A stretch of 55,459 bases of DNA from Deltaproteobacteria bacterium (lineage in GTDB: Bacteria > Desulfobacterota > Binatia > UBA9968). The notes under the pieces are model-generated. The model saw only the letters and a list, made by a program, of their open reading frames with translations. It was not told the DNA's origin and made no database searches. Both the position numbers and the translations under genes were made by a program. Shown here piece after piece: positions 23,756 through 32,057 of this stretch; position 1 is the stretch's first letter, and each line of letters opens with the position of its first letter. The stretch covers positions 1-55,459 of the forward strand of contig VBKE01000012.1 of NCBI GenBank assembly GCA_005879605.1, given 5' to 3'.

Positions 23756-25096
23756 ATGGATTTGAACAATCTCCATGTTCTCTCCGCGTCAGAGGCCGCG
23801 CGTCTGATTCGCGAGGGCGTTATCACTTCGGAGCAACTCGTCGAAGCATGCCTGGCGCGCGTGCGCGAGCTAGATGAGCAGGTTCAGGCTTGGACGTTCC
23901 TCGATCCGGATTACGCGCTCGCGCAGGCACGCGCTCTGGATCAGCTTCGTCTCGAAGGAAAACCGATTGGCCCGCTGCACGGCGTGCCGATCGGCGTCAA
24001 GGACATCTTCGACACCGCCGACATGCCGACGGAGAACGGCTCCGTCCTTCACGCGGGCCGCACGCCCTCCCGCGATGCAACCGCGGTCGCGATGTTGCGC
24101 GCGGCCGGGGCGGTGATTATGGGCAAAACCGTGACGACCGAGTTTGCCTACTTTGCGCCGGGCAAGACGCGCAACCCGCACAATCCCGAGCACACACCGG
24201 GCGGTTCGTCCAGTGGATCGGCGGCGGCGGTAGCCACGGAAATGGTGCCGCTTGCGCTCGGCAGCCAGACGAACGGTTCAACGATTCGTCCGGCGGCTTT
24301 TTGCGGCGTGCTCGGCTTCAAGCCGACCCATGGCCTGATTTCACGCCATGGAGTGCTCACGCTCTCGCGCACGCTCGATCACGTCGGGTTGTTTGCCCGC
24401 ACAGTCGAGGATATTGCACTGCTCGCGGAGCAGCTCGTCGGCTACGACGAGCGCGATCCCGACACCCGACCACGCGCACGCATCCCGTTCGTCGAAGTCG
24501 CAGCGCGGGAACCGCCGCTCCCGCCGATGTTCGCGTTCGTGAAGACACCACACTGGGAGCGCACGGACGAGGCGACCAAGGAAGGATTCGCGGAGCTGAT
24601 CGAGGACCTGGACAAACGCGTCGAAGAAGTCGAGCTGTTCCCGTCAGCGAGCGACGCATGGGAGTGGCATCGAACGATCATGGATGCCGAGATGGCGGCA
24701 AACCTCGCGCGCGAGTATGAAAGCGGCCGCGATCGGTTATCCGAGCAGCTGCGGGCGCTCATCGAACGCGGCCGAGAGGTCCGAGCGGTCGATTACCAGC
24801 GCGCGATCGCTCAGATTCGGCCGATCCATGAGAGTTTCTTGGAACTGTTCGAGCAGCGCTATGACGCGATTCTCACGCCGGCCGCTGCGGGCGCCGCGCC
24901 GAGAGGCCTTGCTTCGACTGGAGACCCGTCGTTCTGCACGTTGTGGACATTGTGCGGCATGCCGGCGATCAGCTTGCCGCTTCTGGAAGCCGCGAACGGT
25001 TTGCCGATCGGCGTGCAACTCGTCGGACCACGCGCCGGCGACGCGCGTCTTCTGCGCACGGCGCGGTGGCTGGCCGCCCGGGTCGCAGCCAGTTGA
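23756..25096 (+). CDS. amidase (amidase signature family)
   Basis: A 446-residue amidase-signature enzyme. The Ser-cisSer-Lys triad is intact: K82 in HGVPIGVKD, cis-Ser S151 in PGGSSSGSAAA, and nucleophile S175 in GSQTNGSTIRPAAFCG. It hydrolyses a carboxamide to carboxylate and ammonia in the cytoplasm. The relation to GatA is only general. It follows the TRAP genes on the same strand, shares their high GC, and could supply or process the transported carboxylate. A 3' stub of a closely related gene lies at 36117-36185. Confidence 0.88.
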   Translation: MDLNNLHVLSASEAARLIREGVITSEQLVEACLARVRELDEQVQAWTFLDPDYALAQARALDQLRLEGKPIGPLHGVPIGVKDIFDTADMPTENGSVLHAGRTPSRDATAVAMLRAAGAVIMGKTVTTEFAYFAPGKTRNPHNPEHTPGGSSSGSAAAVATEMVPLALGSQTNGSTIRPAAFCGVLGFKPTHGLISRHGVLTLSRTLDHVGLFARTVEDIALLAEQLVGYDERDPDTRPRARIPFVEVAAREPPLPPMFAFVKTPHWERTDEATKEGFAELIEDLDKRVEEVELFPSASDAWEWHRTIMDAEMAANLAREYESGRDRLSEQLRALIERGREVRAVDYQRAIAQIRPIHESFLELFEQRYDAILTPAAAGAAPRGLASTGDPSFCTLWTLCGMPAISLPLLEAANGLPIGVQLVGPRAGDARLLRTARWLAARVAAS

Positions 25097-25390
25097 GACT
25101 AAGCCGTGCGGCGCCTTGCCGGACGGAGCACCGCCTTCCACGCGGTACCGGGGCTCGTCTCGATCCCGAACAGTCTGCGCTGCGCAAGGAATTTCAGTGC
25201 GTAGGGTGGGTTAAGGAGCACAGGACGAACCCAACGCTTTACTGAGACTCCGAAACAATTTTCTCAAGCCCTTGATAGCTATTGCGGAGTCTACCCTGAG
25301 CGAAATTGAAGGGCTTAACCCATTCTCCTGTTTCATTACGAGGAAGTTCCCGAGAGCAGAGATCGAGACGCGAACGCCATCCGCTGGCGA
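25097..25390. other. non-coding gap with repeat fragments
   Basis: Near 25201-25240 it reads GTAGGGTGGGTTAA followed by GAACCCAACGCTTTA, an imperfect palindrome resembling common REP-like elements. Around 25290-25320 (minus strand) TTCAATTTCGCTCAGGGTAG resembles another scattered intergenic repeat of environmental genomes. No gene is seen here. It lies between the converging amidase and membrane-protein genes. Confidence 0.35.
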
Positions 25391-26272
25391 TCAGCGTCTT
25401 TTTAACTCCTCGGATGTTGGCCGCGACTTGTCTCTTGTCCAGGAGGCTCCAACTTTTTTCTTTTTCCCCTCGGAGGCAAGACCATCCACAGGCCGAGAGG
25501 CAGCTTCTGAATGAGCGCTCACGGTCCAACCAAAGTAAGCGACCCCGAAAGTCACAGCGAACAGAATAACAGAGGTGAAAACCTTTGATAGGCCTGCAAG
25601 CAACTTGAGCGTTCCGCTGGACAGGCCGACGAATGCCAGTCCGATAACCGGTAGGACGGGAACTCCGCATCCCAGGACGCTGCACGGCCCCGTCGAAAGC
25701 CCCAGAATGCTCACCAGGGCACCGGCGATACCAGCGCGTCGGCTGTTTTCCCCAACCCATCCACACTGCACTACCTGATCTCGACGATAGAACCAGAGCG
25801 CGAAATACGCACCGACGATGAAAGCGTTGAAGACGAACCTCAACAGGTCGCCGACGTCCACAGTGAATCCCCATTCGACAAAGCCAATTCGATCATTGGC
25901 GCTGAACCAGAAAAGCGCAAGGTTGGGAAGAAACTCAAGCTTGCGTTGAAGGGGGGTATCGCTCGAGGCGAGGTACTCTGGCAGTTTCGAAAGCCAGGGA
26001 TTGAACGCGAAATAATCCCAGGGCTTGCGGGCGAGGGAAAGAAAGACCGGGGGGAGGAAAACGTCCAAGACAAACACGCCCAGGCCCACAGTCACGAATA
26101 CTTTGAGCCTAGCCCGGATGGCCGCCATTAATCCACCGATTGACTTTGCGGCCGCGGTGAAAAACCGGTAAGGCAAATTCACCACTGATATGGCTTTCGA
26201 CCTTCCCACTGTCTGGCCCCCTCTGGGCCAAGGGATAACCATTGGTTCCGTGGTCAACGCATCCCGACTCAC
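25391..26272 (-). CDS. conserved-looking membrane protein of unknown function at the end of the liv operon
   Basis: Not recognised. 293 residues from a GTG whose first base pair overlaps the livF stop (GTGA). A 55-residue basic N-terminal region is followed by hydrophobic segments at about 58-80, 125-145, 150-170 and 185-245. The last includes a small-residue- and cysteine-containing stretch, STGPCSVLGCGVPVLPVIG. A hydrophilic Lys/Arg/Glu C-terminus follows. Translational coupling with livF suggests it serves the same transport system. ATG at 26242 is an alternative start. Confidence 0.6.
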   Translation of the reverse strand: MSRDALTTEPMVIPWPRGGQTVGRSKAISVVNLPYRFFTAAAKSIGGLMAAIRARLKVFVTVGLGVFVLDVFLPPVFLSLARKPWDYFAFNPWLSKLPEYLASSDTPLQRKLEFLPNLALFWFSANDRIGFVEWGFTVDVGDLLRFVFNAFIVGAYFALWFYRRDQVVQCGWVGENSRRAGIAGALVSILGLSTGPCSVLGCGVPVLPVIGLAFVGLSSGTLKLLAGLSKVFTSVILFAVTFGVAYFGWTVSAHSEAASRPVDGLASEGKKKKVGASWTRDKSRPTSEELKRR

Positions 26273-26988
26273 CCGCGAATGGTTTTCATCACGTCTTCGT
26301 TCGCGAAGGCGCTCTGAGGATCTCCCTGAAAGATGATCTCACCTCGGTCGATCGCATAGAGCCGGTCGGCGACGCGCGACGCCGTCGTCAAGTTGGACGC
26401 GGCGATCAACAACGAGATCCCCATTGCCTTTATCTTTTTGACGGCCTCGATAAACCGGCTCACGACCACAGGGGCGAGCCCCTCAAACGGCTCATCTAGC
26501 AGGAGGATGGATGGCGAGAGGGCCATCGCCCTCGCGATTGCCACCATTTTCTTCTGGCCTCCGCTGAGGTTCAGGCCCCGCCGCTGCATGAACGTCCGCA
26601 CCTCGGGAAACACCGCGAGAATCCGGTCTTGCACCTCCGAGCTCGACGAGGACGACCCTGACTTGCCAGACGCCCCTGCCAGCCACTGGCTGATCAGAAA
26701 ATTTTCCGCAACGGTCAGGTCAGGAAAGATGCCCGCATCCTCTGGCGCATACCCGATGCCGAGGCGGGCCCGCTCATGGGGCGGCAGCTGGGTGATCTCT
26801 CGCTCCTGGAACGTGATCCTCCCGGAGCGGACCGGCAAGAGGCCCATGATGCTTTCAATGGTAGTGGTCTTCCCCGCGCCATTCCGGCCAACGAGACAAA
26901 CGGCCTCTGCGTCATTCACTGTCAACGAGACCCCTTGGAGCACATGCGCAGTGCCCCGAAAAGTATTGATGCGCTCAAGATCGAGCAT
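26269..26988 (-). CDS. livF: branched-chain amino-acid-type ABC transporter ATPase LivF
   Basis: A 239-residue ATPase: Walker A GRNGAGKTT (about 34-42), signature LSGGQKKMVA (about 140), Walker B ILLLDEPFEGLAP (about 160). The EGLAP after Walker B is typical of LivF. It powers import together with LivG, LivH and LivM. It starts 17 bases after livG and overlaps the following membrane-protein gene by four bases. A 10-residue Ser/Gly insertion (GASGKSGSSSSSSE) near residue 100 is unusual. Confidence 0.9.
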   Translation of the reverse strand: MLDLERINTFRGTAHVLQGVSLTVNDAEAVCLVGRNGAGKTTTIESIMGLLPVRSGRITFQEREITQLPPHERARLGIGYAPEDAGIFPDLTVAENFLISQWLAGASGKSGSSSSSSEVQDRILAVFPEVRTFMQRRGLNLSGGQKKMVAIARAMALSPSILLLDEPFEGLAPVVVSRFIEAVKKIKAMGISLLIAASNLTTASRVADRLYAIDRGEIIFQGDPQSAFANEDVMKTIRG

Positions 26989-27005
26989 GCCTATGTGCCT
27001 TGGAG

Positions 27006-27761
27006 TTATTGAGATGGGCTCGTCCCCAGCAGCGTGATGGTCACCTGCTCGTTTCGCCGAATCTCGTCCGGTCTCCCATCCGCCAGGATCGTGCCTTCGT
27101 GCATCACGACGATCCGGTCGGAATATCTGAACACGACATCCATGTCGTGTTCGATAATGACCGCGGTGATCTTTCCAGACCGCACGATGGAGGTGATGAC
27201 GTCCATGATCGGGGCCTTCTCTCGCGTGCTGACCCCGCTGGTCGGCTCGTCGAGAAACAGGAGCTTTGGCCGGAGCGCGTAGGCCACGGCCACGTCGAGG
27301 AGCTTACGCTCCCCCTGGGAGAGTCCGCCGGCTGGCTGGCTGGCCTTGGACTCAAGGCCGAACTCCCGAAGCACCTCGAAGGCCTCCTCTCTCACCGGAT
27401 GGTCAGAACTCGCCAGGGAGAGCAGTCGCCGAGTTTTCCCCTCCCGGGAGAAGATAGCGAGGACAACATTGTCCAGCGTGCCGAGCTGATCGAATACAGT
27501 CACGAGCTGAAAGCTCCTAGCGATTCCCGCCCTGATCCTGTCATGCACGGACATAACGGTGACGTCGGTTCCCTGGAAGAGGATCGTCCCCGAGTCGGCA
27601 CGGAGCAGGCCGCTTATCAGGTTCACGAGGGTCGTCTTCCCGGCTCCATTTGAGCCAATCAAGGCAAGCAATTCGCCCTGCGCGACCGAAAAATCGACGT
27701 GGTCTATTGCGTGCGTGTCACCAAAATACTTGGTGAGACTCTTGGTCTCGAGCAGGACCAT
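27006..27761 (-). CDS. livG: branched-chain amino-acid-type ABC transporter ATPase LivG
   Basis: A 251-residue ATPase with Walker A GSNGAGKTT (about 36-44), signature LSQGERKLLDVA (about 150) and Walker B LLFLDEPTSGV (about 170). RSFQLVTVFDQLGTLDNV matches the LivG Q-loop region. It starts one base after the livM stop, so the two are tightly coupled. Confidence 0.9.
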   Translation of the reverse strand: MVLLETKSLTKYFGDTHAIDHVDFSVAQGELLALIGSNGAGKTTLVNLISGLLRADSGTILFQGTDVTVMSVHDRIRAGIARSFQLVTVFDQLGTLDNVVLAIFSREGKTRRLLSLASSDHPVREEAFEVLREFGLESKASQPAGGLSQGERKLLDVAVAYALRPKLLFLDEPTSGVSTREKAPIMDVITSIVRSGKITAVIIEHDMDVVFRYSDRIVVMHEGTILADGRPDEIRRNEQVTITLLGTSPSQ

Positions 27762-27762
27762 T

Positions 27763-28746
27763 TCAGGCCGCCCTTCTCAGTCGCAGAACGAGCCGCCCCG
27801 CTGTCCCCGCGATACCCGTGGGCAAGACGAGCACCAGCAGCACCAGCACAACACCCAGCACCATCTGCCAGTAGACGGTGTGTCCGACGGCATAGGTCTC
27901 GAGGTAGTTGTAGGCCACCCCACCGATGATCGGGCCCATGAAGGTTTGGAAACCGCCGAGAACCGTGAAAAAAACGATCTTGCCAGAGAAGGTCCAGTGG
28001 AGAATATCCGGGGTCGTGAGGCCGTTCAGCGGCACCCAGAGGGTACCAGCCACTCCCGTGTAGATCCCCGAGACCAGGAAGGCGACCCACCGATAGCGCC
28101 ATACCTGGACCCCGACGAACTCGGCGCGCGTCTCGTTGTCGCGGATGGCCTGAAGCGCCTTCCCGAACGGAGAGTGGACGATGACCCACATCACCGCCAC
28201 ACCGACGAGAAAGATGACCAGCACATAATAATAGTAGCGGTGGGCCAGAAAGATCATCTTTTCTTCCCCTTCAGGATTTGGGATGCCCAATAGCGACGGC
28301 GTCGGCACCCTGAGCCCGTCGGTTCCTCCTGTGACCCAATAGAACTTGAAGGCGAGGCTCCAGAGCACTTGGGACAGAGCCAACGTCAGGATGCCGAAGA
28401 AGATCCGCGTGTAGCGGACGCAGAGGAAGCCGAACAGCGCCGCGATCGCCGCCGAGACGAGGATGCCGCCAAGCAGAAAGACTTCCATGGAGGTGATGTT
28501 CAAGTACTTGACGATAAAGGCCACAGCGTAGGCACCCATGCCGAAGTAGGCGGAGTGACCGAACGAGAGGAGGCCCGTATAGCCCAGGAGAAGGTTGAAG
28601 CCGAGGGCGGCGATTGCGAAGATCAGGCCATACGCAAGCAGCGTGACGTGGTAGGGCGTGATCAGCAGCGGGAGGAAAAACAGGATAACGGCGACCGGAA
28701 TCGCCGAGAGTAAAGCCCGTTTGGGCGAGGCTTGAATCGGGTTCAT
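27763..28746 (-). CDS. livM: branched-chain amino-acid-type ABC transporter permease LivM
   Basis: About 327 residues from ATG 28746, which overlaps the livH stop (ATGA); the open frame extends 89 codons upstream inside livH but that part is Arg-rich shadow sequence. It has eight or more membrane segments and the LivM signature GFNLLLGYTGLLSFGHSAYFGMGAY, here given as LLLGYTGLLSFGHSAYFG. VQVWRYRWVAFLVSGIYTG and FTVLGGFQTFMGPIIGGV are also typical. It forms the channel with LivH. Confidence 0.9.
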   Translation of the reverse strand: MNPIQASPKRALLSAIPVAVILFFLPLLITPYHVTLLAYGLIFAIAALGFNLLLGYTGLLSFGHSAYFGMGAYAVAFIVKYLNITSMEVFLLGGILVSAAIAALFGFLCVRYTRIFFGILTLALSQVLWSLAFKFYWVTGGTDGLRVPTPSLLGIPNPEGEEKMIFLAHRYYYYVLVIFLVGVAVMWVIVHSPFGKALQAIRDNETRAEFVGVQVWRYRWVAFLVSGIYTGVAGTLWVPLNGLTTPDILHWTFSGKIVFFTVLGGFQTFMGPIIGGVAYNYLETYAVGHTVYWQMVLGVVLVLLVLVLPTGIAGTAGRLVLRLRRAA

Positions 28747-29621
28747 GCGTGGCCGAACAGCCCGGCAGGCCGAATCAGAAGGACGACGGCTGCCATGAAA
28801 TAGAGGACGGCTAACTCGACCTCCGGGAAAAAGGCGATGCCGAACTCGCGAACGACGCCGACCATGAGGGCCCCGAGAAGCGCCCCCTCGAGACTCCCGA
28901 GCCCGCCGATGACCACGACAACAAACGCCAGGATAAGTGCATCGACGCCCATACCCAGCACAGCACCCTGTTGGGGAACGATGATGGCACCTCCCAACCC
29001 GGCCATGAAGCAACCTAGCGTGAAGGCCTGCATGTAAACTCGGTTGACGTTCACGCCGAGCGCCGACGCCATCCGCATGTTCTGGGAGGTCGCGCGGAGA
29101 ATGACGCCGAATTTAGTCTTGTAGATGAGCGCCCAGAGAACCGCCGCGGCGACCGCGCCCACCACGATAACCACCAAGTTGTAAGCGGGATAGACTGTCT
29201 CCGCGATGGAGAGGCTCCCGAGGGCCTCGAAGAGGCTGCTAGCCGAGAGCGGATACGGTCCCCAGATGAAGCGCAGCAAGTCCTCAAGGATCAGCAGCAA
29301 CCCGAAAGTGACCAGGAGCTGGTATTCCTCCGCGCGCTTGTAGAGAGGCCGCAGCAGTGTCGGCTCGATAATAGCGCCGAGTGCGGCAGCAGCCACGGCG
29401 CCGACTGGGAGAAGGAGGTAAAGCATTAAGGATGACTCGCCGCCGCTCACCATCCGACCCACAGCCCAGGCCGTCGCGTAAGCTCCGACCGCGTATAGGT
29501 TGCCGTGCGCCAAGTTGACGATTCTCATTACGCCATAGATGAGACTCAGTCCACCGGCAATGAGAAAGAGAACCGAGGCGTAGAGAAGTGAGTTGAGAGA
29601 ATGGATGATGAAGAGATCCAT
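28743..29621 (-). CDS. livH: branched-chain amino-acid-type ABC transporter permease LivH
   Basis: A 292-residue permease with the family start FLIAGGLSLIYGVMRIVNLAHG (first part of helix one), the coupling loop ATSQNMRMASALGVNVNRVY and FVVVVIGGLGSLEGALLGAL near the C-terminus. It pairs with LivM. The gene starts 36 bases after the oligopeptide-binding-like gene. Confidence 0.9.
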   Translation of the reverse strand: MDLFIIHSLNSLLYASVLFLIAGGLSLIYGVMRIVNLAHGNLYAVGAYATAWAVGRMVSGGESSLMLYLLLPVGAVAAAALGAIIEPTLLRPLYKRAEEYQLLVTFGLLLILEDLLRFIWGPYPLSASSLFEALGSLSIAETVYPAYNLVVIVVGAVAAAVLWALIYKTKFGVILRATSQNMRMASALGVNVNRVYMQAFTLGCFMAGLGGAIIVPQQGAVLGMGVDALILAFVVVVIGGLGSLEGALLGALMVGVVREFGIAFFPEVELAVLYFMAAVVLLIRPAGLFGHA

Positions 29622-29657
29622 GGCCGAAAATTCCCTAAGAGGTCCCGCGATTCAATT

Positions 29658-31961
29658 TTACGAACTACCTCCAACCCGGTATCGCACCTTCTTGATCTCG
29701 GGGTTGACGAAGTTCTCGCCCTCGTACAGAGCCACCATCACTGTGTGGATACCCGGTGCCAATTTCCCTTTGAGGTCCGCCGTAAACTTGCCTGCTTTTT
29801 CTTGTTCTGATGTGCCGGCGTTTAAGACATCTCCTTCTGGACCGACAACCAGATAATGGCATAAAACGGGGCGGATCTCTCCCATGGAGTCGTCCGCAAT
29901 AGCCTGCCGAACGACGCGGTAACTTCTCTGAAACCTGAAGACCCTTTCCACTTCGGCAGAGATCTCCAAACGATCGCGCTTGATATCGATCTTTGAAATG
30001 TATGCCTTGAGAGGGATTGCATAGTGGTCGAATGATCCCATCCCAATCGGATAGGTAGGGTCGCGAAATGCGCGGAGTACTATCACGTCTCCCGACCATC
30101 GGACAAGCTCATACGGGCCATTGGTGACGAGAAAGTGACCTCGGCGCCGATAGAACTGCTTGAGCGCCGCCCAACGAGACGCCGCTTCGGCCGGAGAGAC
30201 GAACCCCTTCAACTCTTTCGGAATATATTTCTGCTGCAGAAATCTGTTAATCAGCCCCGCCATGCGATCCTTTATCTTCTGTTCTCTTACCACATCCAAC
30301 CAGCTGACTCCGCGCCGCTTAGCCTCTTCCGCAGAAAACGCAGCCCAGCCACGTTTCACCGCCTCCTCCATCAGTACCATCAGATGCCACGGGACACTAC
30401 TCCATGGAGAAGCCACCGAGGCGACCTGGTGAAGATCCGCCAAAGTGTGCTTGACGAACAGCTCGATGATTAGAACCTGGAATGTAAATTTCATGTCACC
30501 GAAATCCTTGACTTCTGTATCGGCGCGCACCACCCTCAACCCCGCGAGCCAATCCCTGGCAAGGGCCGTTGATGCGTCAACTAGCGGATCATACTGACCC
30601 TGGTTTCGGGGGTCCCTTGCCCCCCAATGGCAGGCAAAGACGAAGGGGTAAAGCACGTCGGCAGCTGTCATCGGCGTCTTATCTTGAAACGAGGAGAAAA
30701 GGACACGATAAAGGATTTTTGCTTTGGCAGTGGCGTTTGCCGCCACCGGCCTTAACTCCCCAGTCTCAGGATCAGGCACGACCGCATCTTTTGGAACACT
30801 GAGCGTGCTGTTCGTGGGGGCAACGGTGATCAGGGTTGACGTCGCCCGGTTGGGAAGCCAGCTTCCATTGTCTGGTGCTGGGAGCATCGCAGGGTCGCCG
30901 ACGGCGGACCAGATCAACCTCCCGGCCGGATCCGTGAAGCCCCCGATAGGATTCCATGCGGCCGATGGTTTCGCGTCGATTCCCAACCTCAACCAGCCGT
31001 TCCAAGGGAAGTCTTTGAGCTTCACGGTCCTGATGAAGATCGGTGAGTTGAGGCCGGTCTGCGAGTCACGAGCGATATTCTCTACTCCCTCGGAGTAATC
31101 CGAGTTGTTAAAGTATTCGCGTCTCACCGTGTAACCGACCACGACTCGCGTACAGTCCTGCGTTAGGAGTAAGACGAGCCGTCGTTCAAGATTGAGCTGC
31201 TCGACTATACTGTCGTAGCTGCCGCTGACCAGCCGCTGATAGATGACCTCTACGGCCTGCTTAGTCTCTGCATCGGTGACGGTTCCGGCGAGGAGCAGGT
31301 AGGATTGGAACCATCCCTCTTTGAGCCATGGCGGCCCAAGCGAGCCGTTCAGTTGGATCCGGCGGGGCGAGACAAGATCCTCGACGCCAATCTCTTCAAC
31401 CGTCGCGTCCCAACCCTTCTCCACCGGCCGTGACGTCGAGAAAACTATCCTTTCGGCGAGTGTTCCTTTCGCGCGGATTTTTACGTTGAGACCCGACCCA
31501 CGTTCGGACCCCGGACGATACTTATTCTTCACCGACTCGGCAAGATCGAAGTGCTGAAGATAATCCTCGTGGTAAGGAGTGACCGGATAGGGATGGAAGA
31601 TGTAGTTTCCCTTGTTTTCAGCCAGCCCGCTGACAAGCGAGCCCGCGCCGGCGCATCGCTTCTCCCTCTGATTCCACGACGTGGATGCGACGTCGAATGT
31701 GGCGACGACGTATGAGCCGAGAGACTCGGCGTAGCCGAGGTGTTGAGGAATCCCGCCATTGACGAACGGATCACCTCCGATGTAGGCGTGTAGGGAATTG
31801 TTTGAAAGAAGCTTCTTCGCAGACGTTAGACCAACAGTCTTGATCTGGATCTCATGTGGATAGTAGGACGGATTAAATGGCAGGGCGTGGTCTGCCTCAG
31901 CAGAGGTAACCGCTAAGAAGGACAGAAAGAGGAAAGCGATAGCAAAGATCGTGCGCGCCAT
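29658..31961 (-). CDS. large exported protein with a divergent family-5 (oligopeptide-type) solute-binding domain
   Basis: A 767-residue protein with a Sec signal peptide (1-23, ending SAEA). By eye the middle and C-terminal parts resemble SBP_bac_5 proteins: KTPMTAADVLYPFVFA near 440 recalls the T-x-x-D-V-x-x-S motif, and HFLVTNGPYELVRWSGDVIVL near 640 recalls the G-T-G-P-Y-x-L motif. Between them is a region with charged helices. The C-terminal 80 residues look like a beta-rich domain. It is far longer than normal SBPs (500-560). Its place between the livK-like gene and livH, in the same operon, suggests an accessory binding protein. The relationship is tentative. Confidence 0.6.
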   Translation of the reverse strand: MARTIFAIAFLFLSFLAVTSAEADHALPFNPSYYPHEIQIKTVGLTSAKKLLSNNSLHAYIGGDPFVNGGIPQHLGYAESLGSYVVATFDVASTSWNQREKRCAGAGSLVSGLAENKGNYIFHPYPVTPYHEDYLQHFDLAESVKNKYRPGSERGSGLNVKIRAKGTLAERIVFSTSRPVEKGWDATVEEIGVEDLVSPRRIQLNGSLGPPWLKEGWFQSYLLLAGTVTDAETKQAVEVIYQRLVSGSYDSIVEQLNLERRLVLLLTQDCTRVVVGYTVRREYFNNSDYSEGVENIARDSQTGLNSPIFIRTVKLKDFPWNGWLRLGIDAKPSAAWNPIGGFTDPAGRLIWSAVGDPAMLPAPDNGSWLPNRATSTLITVAPTNSTLSVPKDAVVPDPETGELRPVAANATAKAKILYRVLFSSFQDKTPMTAADVLYPFVFACHWGARDPRNQGQYDPLVDASTALARDWLAGLRVVRADTEVKDFGDMKFTFQVLIIELFVKHTLADLHQVASVASPWSSVPWHLMVLMEEAVKRGWAAFSAEEAKRRGVSWLDVVREQKIKDRMAGLINRFLQQKYIPKELKGFVSPAEAASRWAALKQFYRRRGHFLVTNGPYELVRWSGDVIVLRAFRDPTYPIGMGSFDHYAIPLKAYISKIDIKRDRLEISAEVERVFRFQRSYRVVRQAIADDSMGEIRPVLCHYLVVGPEGDVLNAGTSEQEKAGKFTADLKGKLAPGIHTVMVALYEGENFVNPEIKKVRYRVGGSS

Positions 31962-32057
31962 GGCTCGACGGGATTGCCCTCGAACATCAATCAGCCTTCC
32001 AGTGGTCCCCGAAGGGCAGATTCTCTGATTTCGTCGGAATAAAGAGCGGCGCGAGCC

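Noticed and set aside
28747..29013. 5' extension of the livM frame by 89 codons
   Set aside because: The extension is Arg/Gly-rich shadow within livH; the ATG at 28746 overlaps the livH stop and starts a normal LivM.
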